Origin: Paraglaciecola psychrophila 170
GTDB taxonomy: Bacteria; Pseudomonadota; Gammaproteobacteria; Enterobacterales; Alteromonadaceae
DNA length: 64,000 nt
Assembly (NCBI RefSeq): GCF_000347635.1
Contig: NC_020514.1
Span: 620,001-684,000 of the forward strand
Direction of reading: 5' to 3'
Of the stretch, positions 39,550-49,648 are shown piece by piece (within the stretch, counting starts at the first letter, position 1; every line of letters starts with the position of its first letter). The notes under the pieces were generated by a model. It saw only the letters and a program-made list of their open reading frames with translations, searched no databases and was not told where the DNA came from. The position numbers were made by a program, and so were the translations under genes.

Positions 39550-40544
39550 TGTCAGAAGCAAATATGAAAAAATCGATACTTAGAGCTTATGCGCCAGCTT
39601 CAATCGGAAATGTGAGCTTAGGTTTTGACTTACTGGGCGCAGCATTAAAACCAATAGACGGCAGTTTATTAGGTGATGAAGTCGATATCGAAATTGCAGA
39701 ACAATTTAGTCTTGTCGTAACAGGGCGGTTTGCCGACAAATTGCCACCTGATCCAGATAGCAATATTGTCACTCGCTGCTATCAGCATTTTATTGCTGTG
39801 TTAGAACAGCAAGGCCATGCAAAAAGCGCTATCCCCTTACTTAAAATGACACTGCATAAACATTTACCTATTGGCAGTGGTTTAGGGTCTAGTGCTAGCT
39901 CGATTGTGGCCGCTTTACATGGTTTGAATCAGTTTTTTGCTGAGTATTTTGGTAAAATCCCTTTTACTGAAAATGAATTATTATTGATTATGGGTGAACT
40001 GGAAGGACAAATTAGCGGTAGTGTACATTATGATAATGTTGCACCATGCTTTTTAGGTGGTCTAACCTTAATGGCCGAACATAAAGAACAAGTAGCATTA
40101 CAATTGCCGATGTTTGAAAACTGGTATTGGGTGTCTTGTTACTCGGGAATGAATGTATCGACAGCTGCGGCGCGAAATATTTTACCCAAGCAGGTTTCGA
40201 TGTCAAATACGATCCAATTTGGGCGTCAGTTGGCAGTCTTTATTGACGCGTTATATCGAAAGGATGAAAAACTTGCCGCAGCTATGATGTTAGATGTCAT
40301 TGCTGAACCTTACCGCAAATCGCTGTTGCCAAGGTTTGACGAGTCTAGAGCTTTTGCAGAACAACATGGCGCGATAGCTTTTGGTATTTCAGGTTCTGGG
40401 CCAACAGTATTTGCAGTGTGCGATAATATAGAAAATGCCAAAATAATTAATCAATGGCTAACTTATAATTATATTCAAAATGACACCGGTTTTAGTCATA
40501 TTTGCCAGTTAGATACGAGTGGTGCATCCATAAGCCATTCTTGA
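39549..40544 (+). CDS. thrB: Homoserine kinase
   Basis: 331 residues from the ATG at 39549, which overlaps the thrA stop (TAATG). A second ATG at 39564 (MKKSILRAYAPASIGNVSLG) has AGAAG upstream and may be the true start. GHMP-kinase motifs: LPIGSGLGSSASSIVAAL and AFGISGSGPTVFAV. It phosphorylates homoserine for threonine synthase. Intact. Confidence 0.95.
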   Translation: MSEANMKKSILRAYAPASIGNVSLGFDLLGAALKPIDGSLLGDEVDIEIAEQFSLVVTGRFADKLPPDPDSNIVTRCYQHFIAVLEQQGHAKSAIPLLKMTLHKHLPIGSGLGSSASSIVAALHGLNQFFAEYFGKIPFTENELLLIMGELEGQISGSVHYDNVAPCFLGGLTLMAEHKEQVALQLPMFENWYWVSCYSGMNVSTAAARNILPKQVSMSNTIQFGRQLAVFIDALYRKDEKLAAAMMLDVIAEPYRKSLLPRFDESRAFAEQHGAIAFGISGSGPTVFAVCDNIENAKIINQWLTYNYIQNDTGFSHICQLDTSGASISHS

Positions 40545-40597
40545 AAGCGATAGCTTTCATCGGAGCTAATAACATAAGGCCAACGCCCTGTTATTAG
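40543..40597 (+). other. Two hairpins between thrB and thrC
   Basis: GAAAGC-GATA-GCTTTC (40543-40558) overlaps the thrB stop. CTAATAACA / TGTTATTAG with a 14-nt loop follows at 40566-40597. Neither has a T run. They may shape mRNA stability or the thrB:thrC ratio. Confidence 0.6.
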
Positions 40598-40628
40598 TAC
40601 AACACTTAAGTATTAAAAAGGTAGTAAA

Positions 40629-41912
40629 GTGGAACTCGTCAATTTAAAAGATGCCTCTGAGCAAGTCACGTTTGCAGAAGCAGTAAAAAAGGGTTTAGGC
40701 AAAAACCAAGGATTATTTTTCCCTAAAAAATTACCTAAATTTAATGATATTGAATCAATATTAACGATGCCTTTTGTTGAGCGCAGTGTAGAAATTTTAG
40801 CCACCTTAATTGGTGATGAATTACCCCGCGAAATGCTTGCAGGTATTGTTGAGCGAGCGTTTGAGTTTGGCGCTCCTTTGGCTAAGGTTACGGACAATGT
40901 GTATGCTTTGGAACTTTTCCATGGGCCTACATTAGCGTTCAAAGATTTTGGCGGTCGTTTTATGGCTCAGTGTTTAGTTGAAATATCAGATGGTCAGCCG
41001 ATCACTATTTTAACAGCGACATCGGGTGATACTGGCGCCGCTGTTGCCCATGCGTTTTATGGCATCGAAAATATCAATGTAGTAATTCTTTATCCAAAAG
41101 GTAAAATCAGCCAGCTACAAGAGAAGTTATTTACAACGCTTGGTGGCAATATCCATACCGTGGCAATTGATGACGATTTTGACGCTTGTCAGCAATTGGT
41201 GAAAAGTGCCTTTGATGACCTTGATGTACGTGATGGATTGCACCTCAACTCTGCCAACTCTATTAATATAAGCCGATTAGCTGCGCAAGTTTGTTATTAC
41301 TTTGAAGCCGTGTCACAGCTTACGCCAGCCGAGCGTGAAGATTTAGTGATTTCAGTCCCTAGTGGTAATTTTGGTAACCTGACAGCGGGTTTAATTGCAA
41401 AAGTTATGGGCTTACCAGTCAAACATTTTGTCGCCGCCACCAACTTAAACGATACGGTGCCACGTTATTTAAAAACGGGCGAGTGGGATCCTAAAAACAC
41501 GGTTGCTACTTTGTCTAATGCAATGGATGTGAGCCAACCCAATAACTGGCCACGAATTGAAGCCATGATTGAGCAAGGTCAGGTCGACAAGTCTGATATT
41601 TCGGGCGCCACAATCGACGAAGAGTACACTCAAGTGGCAATGCGTCAATTAGCGCAATTAGGGTACGTAAGTGAACCCCACGCTGCGATTGCTTACAAAG
41701 CGTTAATTAGAAAAATGGAAGAAGGGCAAACTGGTATCTTTCTAGGTACTGCTCATCCCGCTAAATTTCGTGAAACGGTAGAAAATGTTTTAGGTCAGCC
41801 TATCAGCCTACCGAAACCTCTTGCAGATTGTGCTGGTAAAGAAGGCTTGTCAGTTGAATTACCTTGTGATTATCAGGTTTTAAAAACACATTTGTTTAGT
41901 TTATTGGGCTAA
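40629..41912 (+). CDS. thrC: Threonine synthase
   Basis: 427 residues beginning with GTG (MELVNLKDASEQVTF), with AAGG 8 nt upstream. PLP enzyme: the lysine is in GPTLAFKDFGGRFMAQ, with TATSGDTGAAVAHAFYG and SVPSGNFGNLTAGLIAK. Length matches the E. coli enzyme. It converts O-phosphohomoserine to threonine and completes the operon. Intact. Confidence 0.97.
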   Translation: MELVNLKDASEQVTFAEAVKKGLGKNQGLFFPKKLPKFNDIESILTMPFVERSVEILATLIGDELPREMLAGIVERAFEFGAPLAKVTDNVYALELFHGPTLAFKDFGGRFMAQCLVEISDGQPITILTATSGDTGAAVAHAFYGIENINVVILYPKGKISQLQEKLFTTLGGNIHTVAIDDDFDACQQLVKSAFDDLDVRDGLHLNSANSINISRLAAQVCYYFEAVSQLTPAEREDLVISVPSGNFGNLTAGLIAKVMGLPVKHFVAATNLNDTVPRYLKTGEWDPKNTVATLSNAMDVSQPNNWPRIEAMIEQGQVDKSDISGATIDEEYTQVAMRQLAQLGYVSEPHAAIAYKALIRKMEEGQTGIFLGTAHPAKFRETVENVLGQPISLPKPLADCAGKEGLSVELPCDYQVLKTHLFSLLG

Positions 41913-41921
41913 TTTAAACAG

Positions 41922-42580
41922 ATGACCACCTGGGCAGATATTTTCGGTCAAGAAAAACAGCAACCTTACTTTCAGCAGATAATGAAATTTGTCGAAAGTG
42001 AGAGGGCTGCAGGTAAAACTATTTACCCACCTAGCCAAGATGTCTTCAATGCCTTCAACCTAACTGAGCTGGCTAAGGTTAAGGTAGTGATATTAGGACA
42101 AGACCCTTACCACGGCCCTAATCAAGCTCACGGGTTATGTTTTTCGGTATTACCAGGCGTTAAAACACCTCCTTCGTTGGTGAATATATATAAAGAATTA
42201 GCTACTGATATTTCAGGGTTTACTATTCCGCAACATGGCTTTTTACAAAGTTGGGCAGAGCAAGGAGTGTTGTTACTTAATACCGTGCTGACAGTCGAAC
42301 AAGCACAAGCTCACTCTCATGCAAAAATAGGTTGGGAACGATTTACTGATAGTGTCATTCAACAGTTGAGTGAACATTGTAATGGACTAATTTTTTGTTG
42401 TGGGGTAGCCACGCACAGCGAAAAGGCTCGGTAATAGACACACATAAACATCATGTACTCAGTGGCCCCCATCCATCTCCATTATCAGCGTACCGAGGCT
42501 TCTTTGGCTGCCAACATTTCTCTCAAACCAATGACCTTTTAAAACAGCAAAGTAAAAGCCAGATTAATTGGCAAGTTTAA
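41922..42580 (+). pseudogene. ung: Uracil-DNA glycosylase, single-base frameshift
   Basis: ATG at 41922, 9 nt after thrC. The N-terminal 155 residues are normal [23 protein letters not shown] (catalytic Asp region), [28 protein letters not shown]. At the T6 run 42391-42396 one T is missing. Restoring it changes [19 protein letters not shown] into [18 protein letters not shown], then [21 protein letters not shown] and the end at 42580. The lost part holds the His and HPSPLS loop needed for DNA clamping. Inactivation would leave deaminated cytosines unrepaired. A homopolymer sequencing slip is the main alternative. Confidence 0.88.
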
Positions 42581-42651
42581 CCTTATAGCCAGTTAACCTG
42601 CCTAAAATAACAATTAGCAATCAGTGGCGAGCTTTAAACAAAAGCTAAATA

Positions 42652-42762
42652 TTTAAACCACATGGAAAAATGAGTCTGATGTGATGCCGCATACAAAGGT
42701 AAAAACGGATGTATCACCTTATCTGTGTAGCGATAGCGCTCATTTTCCTCTGTGGTGAATAA
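42652..42762. repeat. Inverted-repeat element, copy a
   Basis: Left arm TTTAAACCACATGGAAAAATGAG and right arm CTCATTTTCCTCTGTGGT (the right arm at 42740-42755) are inverted copies around a less conserved middle with TGTGTAGCGATAGCGCTC. It starts a near-tandem array with copies b and c, joined by a similar flank (AATAAATTTTGTCTTTTAT then ACTAAGAGCAATAGA-like sequence). Confidence 0.75.
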
Positions 42763-42826
42763 ATTTTGTCTTTTATTTTGTCGCTTGAAAATTCAGTTAC
42801 GTAACTAAAAACTAAGAGCAATAGAC

Positions 42827-42904
42827 TTTAAACCCCAGAGTAAAAATCACATAGACCATTTTCTCTGTGAAGCGATAGCGCTCATTTTCCTCTGTGGTAA
42901 ATAA
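42827..42904. repeat. Inverted-repeat element, copy b
   Basis: TTTAAACCCCAGAG ... TTCTCTGTGAAGCGATAGCG then CTCATTTTCCTCTGTGGTAA. Right arm almost identical to copy a; the left arm is shortened. Confidence 0.75.
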
Positions 42905-42968
42905 ATTTTATCTTTTATCATGTCGCTAGTAGATTCAGCAACGAAGCTAAAATTTAAGAGCAAAAGAA

Positions 42969-43022
42969 TTTAAACCCCAGAAGAAAAATCAAACAGATCT
43001 TTTCTCTGTGTAGCAAAGCGGT
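42969..43022. repeat. Inverted-repeat element, truncated copy c
   Basis: TTTAAACCCCAGAAGAAAAA ... TTTTCTCTGTGTAGCAAAGCG. The right arm is cut off just before the DUF3545 terminator. Confidence 0.65.
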
Positions 43023-43032
43023 ATGGGTAACA

Positions 43033-43059
43033 TAAAAAAGCCCTGAGATTCAGGGCTTT
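43033..43059 (-). terminator. Terminator of the DUF3545 gene
   Basis: Perfect stem AAAGCCCTGA / TCAGGGCTTT with a 3-nt loop; on the minus strand it is followed by a T run. It lies 5 bp after the DUF3545 stop. Confidence 0.85.
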
Positions 43060-43063
43060 ACAT

Positions 43064-43234
43064 TTATAAAAATTCTAATGCATCTTCAGATGACATTCCT
43101 AACTCTCGTAATTCTTGTTTAAGTCGCTGTCTGTCGTGGATGGCTTCAATCTCTCGCCATTTGCGTTTGTTTGCTTTGTTTTTAGACGACTTGGTCTCTG
43201 AATCTAAGGTAGACAATAATTCGGACTTATCCAT
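43064..43234 (-). CDS. DUF3545 small protein
   Basis: 56 residues: MDKSELLSTLDSETKSSKNK, then ANKRKWREIEAIHDRQRL, KQELRELGMSSEDALEFL. The KRKWREIEAIxDRxRL core is characteristic of the small DUF3545 proteins of Alteromonadales and Vibrionales. AGGAG lies 7 nt before the ATG and a strong terminator follows. Function unknown; basic and probably cytoplasmic. Confidence 0.85.
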   Translation of the reverse strand: MDKSELLSTLDSETKSSKNKANKRKWREIEAIHDRQRLKQELRELGMSSEDALEFL

Positions 43235-43454
43235 TTTGATCTCCTTTCTTATTTTTTATAGCGCAGTGATTACAAAAATACTCTTCAAGCTTTTGTGATT
43301 ATCGACATAAAACAATAGCTTAAATACTGTTTACCATACAGAACGTCAGAATAGTATAAGTATTTGTCCCTTTTATTAACAAAAAGTGAATGTTTAGTGA
43401 CAAGAAAAATTATGTAGGAGTAGCTACGATACCGAAAGATAAGAGCAAAAAAAT

Positions 43455-43567
43455 GTAAACCACAAAGAAAAAAGAGGTCGCCGAGTGCTGCGCACAGAGG
43501 TGAAAATGCGTATTTATCTTTACTCTATGTAACGATAGCGTTCAGTTTCCTCTGTGATGCATAAATT
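43455..43567. repeat. Inverted-repeat element, copy d
   Basis: Left arm GTAAACCACAAAGAAAAAAG, then CGAGTGCTGCGCACAGAGG; right arm CTCTATGTAACGATAGCG, then TTCAGTTTCCTCTGTGATG. Diverged but with the same order of parts as copies a and e. Confidence 0.7.
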
Positions 43568-43621
43568 TTGTCCTTGGGATCATAGCTCACGAATATAGTT
43601 ACGATACTCAATGCAAAAGAA

Positions 43622-43731
43622 TTTAAACCACAGGGAAAATGAGATAAACGAGTGCCGTGCGCAGAGGAAAAAAGTGGATATATCTCTTTCTCTGCGTAGC
43701 GAAAGCGCTCATTTTCCTCTTTGGTAAATAA
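43622..43731. repeat. Inverted-repeat element, copy e
   Basis: Left arm TTTAAACCACAGGGAAAATG and CGAGTGCCGTGCGCAGAGG; right arm TCTCTGCGTAGCGAAAGCG and CTCATTTTCCTCTTTGGTA. It ends about 45 bp before the pgi stop. The best-preserved full copy. Confidence 0.75.
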
Positions 43732-43777
43732 ATTTTGTCTTTTGTTTTGTAGCTAGCAACATGTGCTTGCTTCGCGG

Positions 43778-45421
43778 TTATTCGTTGGCCCGTCTAAACT
43801 TGCTAATAAGCTGATTGGTTGATGCATCAAAGTTCAAGTTAGCCTCAGTGTTGAACAGTTTATCAAGTACTTGATTACCCAGTTCTTTACCTAGTTCCAC
43901 CCCCCACTGATCGAATGAATTTACACCCCATATCGAACCCTGAACAAATACTTTATGCTCATACATCGCCACCAATGCACCTAAAGTTTTAGGGTCTACT
44001 TGGTTGAACAGCAAAGTATTGCTCGGCTTATTACCTGGCATGGTCTTATGAGTCGCAAGTGATTCAAGTGTGGCGTTGTCCAAGCCTTTTGATGCCAAAT
44101 CAGCCTTACATTCTTCAAAGGTTTTGCCTTGCATTAAGGCCTGTGTTTGACCAAAACAGTTAGAGGCCAACATGGCATGGTGCTTATCATCTTGATTCGG
44201 GACTTTTAGCGGTAACATAAAGTCTGCAGGTACTAGCACAGTACCTTGGTGAATCAACTGGTGGAACGAATGTTGGCCATTGGTTCCTTCACTGCCCCAG
44301 ATGATAGGGCCTGTTGCATAATCTACCTGTGTGTTACTACCTGCGATACGTTTACCGTTACTTTCCATATCCAGCTGTTGCACATAAGCGGGTAAACCAC
44401 GTAAATAGTGATAATAAGGTAATAAAACGTGGCTTTGTGCACCAAAAAAATTCACATACCACACCCCTAACAACGCTAATATCATTGGCAGATTTTGCTC
44501 AATGGGTGCATTTTGGAAATGTTCATCCATTTCAAATGCACCTTGCAATAATTCACGATAGTTGTCGTAACCTATGGTTAATGCAATAGGTAAACCAATC
44601 GCAGACCAAAGTGAATATCGTCCGCCAACCCAATCCCAAAGAGGGAAAATGTTGTTTTCTGCCATGCCAAATTCAGTAGCCGCTTTAATATTTGAAGACA
44701 CCGCAATAAAGTGCTTAGCAATATCATGCTGTGTTCCACCTGCCGCTAAAAACCAAGCTTTAGCGGTCAGAGTATTTTGTAAGGTTTCTTGGGTGGTGAA
44801 AGACTTAGATGACATCACCACTAAGGTTTCTTGATGATCAACAGAAGCCAAAACATCTTGGATATGACAGCCATCAACGTTGGCAACATAATGTACTTTC
44901 ACTCCTTCAAACCCATAAGGTTTAAGGGCTTCTGACATTATTTTAGGACCAAGAAATGAACCACCAATGCCAATGGCGATAATCTGCTTCAAGGGTTTAC
45001 CCGTATAACCTTTTCGCTGACCACTGTGCACGCTGCTAACAAAATCTTGGATCTTTTGTTGGCAAGCTAACACTTCTGGCATGACATCTTCACCGTCTAC
45101 CAATACAGGTTTGCCGGAAAAATTTCGCAGTGCGGTATGCAATACAGCCCGCTTTTCGCTGTGATTGATGATTTCACCAGCAAACATTGCTTGGCTTTTT
45201 TCACTTACCTGACATTCAGTGGCAAGTGTCTGCAATGCTTGCATTACTTCATCAGTGATAATATTTTTTGAAAAGTCTAATTCAATACCACAGGCGGCTT
45301 GAGTAAAATTTTCAGCACGTTGCGGGTCTGCAGCAAACCAGTCACGCATATGTTGAGTTTTTATCTTTGTGGCTAAGTTTTCAAGGTTTTGCCACGCTGG
45401 TGATGAAGTTAGTGCTGTCAT
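43778..45421 (-). CDS. pgi: Glucose-6-phosphate isomerase
   Basis: 547 residues, typical for bacterial PGI. Signature regions: [33 protein letters not shown], the second PGI motif [16 protein letters not shown], and [19 protein letters not shown] with the catalytic Lys/Gln-Trp-Gly segment. Interconverts glucose-6-phosphate and fructose-6-phosphate. It follows tal on the same strand after a terminator, forming a sugar-phosphate pair. Intact. Confidence 0.97.
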   Translation of the reverse strand: MTALTSSPAWQNLENLATKIKTQHMRDWFAADPQRAENFTQAACGIELDFSKNIITDEVMQALQTLATECQVSEKSQAMFAGEIINHSEKRAVLHTALRNFSGKPVLVDGEDVMPEVLACQQKIQDFVSSVHSGQRKGYTGKPLKQIIAIGIGGSFLGPKIMSEALKPYGFEGVKVHYVANVDGCHIQDVLASVDHQETLVVMSSKSFTTQETLQNTLTAKAWFLAAGGTQHDIAKHFIAVSSNIKAATEFGMAENNIFPLWDWVGGRYSLWSAIGLPIALTIGYDNYRELLQGAFEMDEHFQNAPIEQNLPMILALLGVWYVNFFGAQSHVLLPYYHYLRGLPAYVQQLDMESNGKRIAGSNTQVDYATGPIIWGSEGTNGQHSFHQLIHQGTVLVPADFMLPLKVPNQDDKHHAMLASNCFGQTQALMQGKTFEECKADLASKGLDNATLESLATHKTMPGNKPSNTLLFNQVDPKTLGALVAMYEHKVFVQGSIWGVNSFDQWGVELGKELGNQVLDKLFNTEANLNFDASTNQLISKFRRANE

Positions 45422-45480
45422 TTTATTTTCTCAATATAAGATAAAGATCAGGTATGGCTTTAAACACGACTAAAAAGCAA

Positions 45481-45502
45481 AAAGCGCCGAATTCGACGCT
45501 TT
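45481..45502 (-). terminator. Terminator between tal and pgi
   Basis: AAAGCG-C-CGAATTCG-A-CGCTTT, a hairpin with one mismatch; on the minus strand a T run follows. 18 bp after the tal stop. Confidence 0.7.
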
Positions 45503-45520
45503 GAAAATTACTACGTTAGC

Positions 45521-46474
45521 TTACAAGTAGCTTCTTAACATGGCTTCCAATTTAACTTGGTCAGCAGCGAAGTTACGAATACCTTCAGATAATTTTTCAG
45601 TTGCCATGGCATCTTGATTCATATTCCAGCGAAATTGAGCCTCTGTTAAAGGTGCCCCAGGTGTTTTGGTTGCGCCGTTGTCTTTTAACTTAATCGGCAA
45701 AGGTGCATGTGTCTGTGATAATTCTTCAAGTAAAGCAGGACCAATAGTTAAACGGTCACAACCCGCCAATTCAGTAATTTCACCGGTGTTACGGAAACTT
45801 GCACCCATAACCACTGTTTTATAACCATGGTCTTTATAGTAGTTATAAATTTTAGAGACTGAGACAACACCCGGGTCTTCGGCCGATGTGTAGTCTGTTT
45901 TTCCTGTACTTTTCTTAAACCAATCAAGAATGCGTCCAACAAACGGAGAGATTAAAAACGCGCCGGCTTCTGCACAAGCTTGAGCTTGAGCAAACCCAAA
46001 CAGCAACGTGAGATTACAGTTAATGCCTTCTTTTTCTAACACTTCTGCGGCTTTAATACCTTCCCAAGTAGAGGCTAACTTGATCAGTATGCGGCTTTTG
46101 TCGATGCCAGCGTCTTTATAAAGCGCAATCAACTTATGGGCCTTATCGATACTAGCATCGGTATCAAATGACAAACGAGCATCAACTTCTGTAGAAATCC
46201 TTCCAGGTACAATATTGACAATATCAGTACCAATAGTCACAGATAATTTGTCGCCTGCATCAATAATCTGTTGCTCGGCATCAGATGATTGTTGTTTCGC
46301 CCATGCGACAGCACTTTCTAAATGAGATTTATATTGCGGCATTTCTGCTGCTTTAAGTAACAGTGATGGATTAGTGGTCGCGTCTACCGGTTGGTATTTT
46401 TTAATGGCTTCAATATCGCCGGTGTCAGCCACAACAGTGGTGATTTCTCGTAGTGCTTGTAATTGGTTAGACAT
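45521..46474 (-). CDS. tal: Transaldolase
   Basis: 317 residues, TalB-type. The Schiff-base lysine is K132 in [12 protein letters not shown], the same position as in E. coli TalB, with [13 protein letters not shown] at 30-42 and [21 protein letters not shown]. It transfers a dihydroxyacetone unit in the pentose phosphate pathway. Intact; upstream of pgi on the same strand. Confidence 0.97.
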   Translation of the reverse strand: MSNQLQALREITTVVADTGDIEAIKKYQPVDATTNPSLLLKAAEMPQYKSHLESAVAWAKQQSSDAEQQIIDAGDKLSVTIGTDIVNIVPGRISTEVDARLSFDTDASIDKAHKLIALYKDAGIDKSRILIKLASTWEGIKAAEVLEKEGINCNLTLLFGFAQAQACAEAGAFLISPFVGRILDWFKKSTGKTDYTSAEDPGVVSVSKIYNYYKDHGYKTVVMGASFRNTGEITELAGCDRLTIGPALLEELSQTHAPLPIKLKDNGATKTPGAPLTEAQFRWNMNQDAMATEKLSEGIRNFAADQVKLEAMLRSYL

Positions 46475-46789
46475 ATTATCCTCTGTAAGTAATGACGCTT
46501 TATTCGCTATCGCTTTTTAATGTGCATAGCTTGGCAAAATTGATTAGGAAATCAAAGAAGTAAGGTGACTATCATATGTCTTAATGCTTACCGAATGATT
46601 ATAAAAAACAATAGGGATAGGATATATCTGTTAAATAGCAGACGCCAGTAAAACGCCAAGATTGCGAGCAAAAATAATATGTATAAGAAATCACGCAATC
46701 GTAAGGCGCGCTTAACATTGCATAGCATTTATAAATAATGAAAGTTTTGCTCAAGCCCTCTGATAATTTAAGGCAATTTTTTTCTCTTA
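46475..46789. other. Intergenic, nothing recognised
   Basis: About 315 bases that should contain the tal promoter. No clear boxes or repeats seen. Confidence 0.4.
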
Positions 46790-47410
46790 TTAATAATAAG
46801 AGAATTCTTGTTTACCTAACTCATAAGTTTGAAGAGCGCTTTCAAACTCCTGTTTTAGTTCGGGTAAGGCACTAAATAGCTCATCCTGTTGTTGCTGGTA
46901 TTGCACAATTTCATCTCTAATAATGATGCGTTGATCTCGTGTAAGGCCATCAGCAATCATGAGTTCGCTTTTTTCAGAAATACTGTGCTCAAGTCGATCT
47001 AAATTTTTATATGCGTCTTCGAGCTCAGCAGAGCGTTGATTTAATAATTTTTTCAAGCCATATAGGGTCTGACCATCTGCGAACCCAGCTAAAAATTCAG
47101 CTTCAAATTGTTCAGGGCAACTACGGCTATAATTTTTGCCCTTCTGACCTCGAGTGAAACCATTGTTTGCTGTACAAAAACGTTTAGAACCAGCAAAGTG
47201 TCCCTTTTGATAAGCCGTTAAGTCAGGAGTAACACCGTGCTCGGCGCACTCTTTTCTATGCTGAGAAATATGTGATTCGTTCTTACCGAAACTCCCGTCT
47301 TCAAAACCTATTAATTGCCAATTTGCGGTTAAACAATCTGATTCATTCATATTGGCGCAATTCGATAATAATAAACCGATGGTGGCGATGCCTAAAAATC
47401 TTAGGTACAT
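46790..47410 (-). CDS. DUF2799 lipoprotein
   Basis: 206 residues from the ATG at 47410 (AAGGA 5 nt upstream); a longer frame upstream lacks a signal peptide and is unlikely. The signal ends in a lipobox (LLSNCANM, Cys near residue 18). Then NESDCLTANWQLIGFEDGSFGK, HRKECAEHGVTPDLTAYQKG, and GFADGQTLYGL mark DUF2799, with conserved cysteines. The C-terminal 70 residues are coiled-coil. Envelope protein of unknown function, convergent-free neighbour of yaaA (divergent). Confidence 0.8.
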   Translation of the reverse strand: MYLRFLGIATIGLLLSNCANMNESDCLTANWQLIGFEDGSFGKNESHISQHRKECAEHGVTPDLTAYQKGHFAGSKRFCTANNGFTRGQKGKNYSRSCPEQFEAEFLAGFADGQTLYGLKKLLNQRSAELEDAYKNLDRLEHSISEKSELMIADGLTRDQRIIIRDEIVQYQQQQDELFSALPELKQEFESALQTYELGKQEFSYY

Positions 47411-47590
47411 ATTTATCCTTAACTGTTCGTTACTTTGTTGAGTATGTTGTAAGTCAATAAAGCTTAATATTGGCTGAAGCGCTTTTGAAATACAAAGAAA
47501 ATTAAAATACCAACTTGTATTTGGCAACGAATCCCACATATCAAAGAGATAGTTTTTAAATATAAATTTTTCATTACAGGATCGGATTGA

Positions 47591-48368
47591 ATGTTAGTTG
47601 TTATCTCGCCAGCCAAAAACCTCGACTATGACACCCCAGCAGCAACCGACACCTATACTCAACCAGAAATGCTGGATGATTCACAGACGCTAATTACCCA
47701 TTGCCAAACATTAAGTCCAGCTAAAATTGGATCGTTGATGAAAATCAGCGATAAATTGGCAGGCTTGAACGCGGACCGTTATGCCAGTTGGAACACACCC
47801 TTTAATACCCAAAATGCGAAACAAGCTTTATTAGCATTTAACGGTGATGTTTACACCGGGCTTGATGCAAGCTCGTTTAGTCAAGCAGACTTCGAATATG
47901 CTCAGCAACACTTACGTATTTTATCTGGTTTATATGGTGTGCTACGACCATTGGATTTGATGCAGGCGTATCGTTTAGAGATGGGTACCAAACTGGACAT
48001 AGGCGTAAGCAAAAATTTATATCAGTTTTGGGATGAGCGTATTAGCCATAAGTTGAACGCAGCCATCGAAACCCAAGGTGACAATGTGTTGGTTAACCTT
48101 GCTTCGAATGAATATTTTAAAGCAGTTAAACCTAAAGTGTTGAATGCAGAAATCTACACACCTGTGTTTCAAGATTGTAAAAACGGCCAGTATAAGGTGA
48201 TCAGTTTTTACGCTAAAAAGGCCAGAGGCATGATGGCACGGTATATTTTACGAAATCAATTAACCGAGGTGAGTCAATTTGCAACAGGTTGCGATAGTGG
48301 GCGGATATCAGTTTTCAACTGAAAAAAGTAAGGGCAATGAGTTGGTGTTTACACGACAAGAGCAGTAA
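47591..48368 (+). pseudogene. yaaA: Peroxide-stress protein YaaA, frameshift near the C-terminus
   Basis: ATG at 47591 after [28 protein letters not shown] and [20 protein letters not shown] are YaaA hallmarks, with [14 protein letters not shown] and [17 protein letters not shown]. At about 48278-48282 one extra T shifts the frame: removing it changes the tail into [20 protein letters not shown] then LVFTRQEQ, the normal family end at 48368. As it stands translation stops at 48322 with a wrong last 17 residues. E. coli YaaA limits free iron and damage during peroxide stress. The protein may be partly functional. Confidence 0.85.
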
Positions 48369-48682
48369 ATTTTTAAATTCAGAAATGGCCTTTCTAATAT
48401 CTTGCGCCGAGAAGGCGCTGGATGCGAATTGAAAAATTGTATGTTGAGATAATAAACAATCAAAAGTTGTTATCGAGATGCACCTACACTCCCTGGATTC
48501 TTTAGGTTTGAAACTTTATACTATGTAATTTTTAAATGATTTCCATAAAGTTAAACTTATTAAGTCCCATACCTAAATATCATATTGTATATTTTTTAAT
48601 CACTCAAACTACTCTTTAATGACCAATATTGAAACAGAACAAGTTTCATTTTTTCCTTAAATATAACTTCGAGAATTTGACC
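48369..48682. other. Intergenic, nothing recognised
   Basis: About 310 AT-rich bases; presumably holds the promoter of the DUF3718 gene. Confidence 0.4.
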
Positions 48683-49078
48683 ATGTTTAAATTAGTTAAA
48701 ACTACCATCGCTGTCGCTACTATTGCTTTATTTACTGTGGGCAATGCTCAAGCCGATGTAAGTGAAGCGCTACAAAACATTTGTACTATTGTTAAAGCAG
48801 ATGACAAAGGCGAACTACGTAAAAAAATGAAGCGTGTTGAATCTGATTTTAAACTTAAGCTTAAAGATTACTATCCTGGTATATCTTGTGGTGGTAATAG
48901 CCTTATCCGCACGGCTATGCTTAACAACGCAATTGAAACAGGTACCTTGATGGTTAAGAAAATGTCTAAAGGTGACTTAAGCGCTCCGGAGCAAGACGGC
49001 AAAACTGTCATCGCTTGGGGATCAGAAAATGGCTTAGACAACTCACCAATAATTGCTGTGCTTAAAGACAGAATTTAG
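48683..49078 (+). CDS. DUF3718 exported protein
   Basis: 131 residues from ATG 48683; the 18 codons before it are not signal-like. Signal peptide MFKLVKTTIAVATIALFTVG, cleavage near AQA. The mature part has two Cys (QNICTIVK, YYPGISCGGNSLIRTAM) typical of DUF3718, common in Alteromonadales. Probably a small disulfide-bonded periplasmic protein; function unknown. A strong terminator follows. Confidence 0.8.
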   Translation: MFKLVKTTIAVATIALFTVGNAQADVSEALQNICTIVKADDKGELRKKMKRVESDFKLKLKDYYPGISCGGNSLIRTAMLNNAIETGTLMVKKMSKGDLSAPEQDGKTVIAWGSENGLDNSPIIAVLKDRI

Positions 49079-49169
49079 ACTCTGTAAAGAATTGTTCCTA
49101 AAGAACGATAAGTTCAACATGGAAGGTGAGTCGTTTTCTTTTTAAATCAGAAAGCTACTGACCATAAAA

Positions 49170-49197
49170 AAATGGCCTCTTTGAGGCCATTTTTTTA
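49170..49197 (+). terminator. Terminator of the DUF3718 gene
   Basis: Perfect stem AAATGGCCTC / GAGGCCATTT with loop TTT, followed by five more T. Confidence 0.9.
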
Positions 49198-49648
49198 TCT
49201 GTGAAAATAGAAGTGAGATACCTGCAGTTGATTCAGGTCGTGTAATTATCACACTTATTCATGCGGGCTGCATATTCATGTATTAGCAGGACGCCCTAAG
49301 CATCTAAATAATACAGGTGCCAATAAAAAGACCTCATCAATATCTGTTTGATGCTTGAAACATCAGACAATTGAGCTAGTTTTTTTAGTCACTAGGCGTA
49401 AAAATTATAATATTGGATGCGCATTCATTAGATAAGCTCACCACTATTACTTGATTGCTTTGGTATAATCTAGCGGTTTCATATTTGTTTTTAAAAGTGT
49501 TCCTCAATCTTCCGAAATCCCTTTTATCTGGTGTGATGATAAAATTCAGGTACTGATATATATTATAGTTATGTGTTTATGTTGTTACTTGCTATCTATT
49601 GCAATTCCCCTTACCTTGCCATCATATTAATTTATAGAACCGCTATTT
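49198..49648. other. Intergenic upstream of polB
   Basis: About 450 bases. No LexA-type CTGT-N8-ACAG box was noticed by eye, although polB is SOS-controlled in E. coli. Nothing else recognised. Confidence 0.4.

Noticed and set aside
43455..43731. CRISPR-like array among the repeats near pgi
   Set aside because: Units are long inverted repeats with irregular spacing and conserved flanks, not short direct repeats with unique spacers; no cas genes are nearby.
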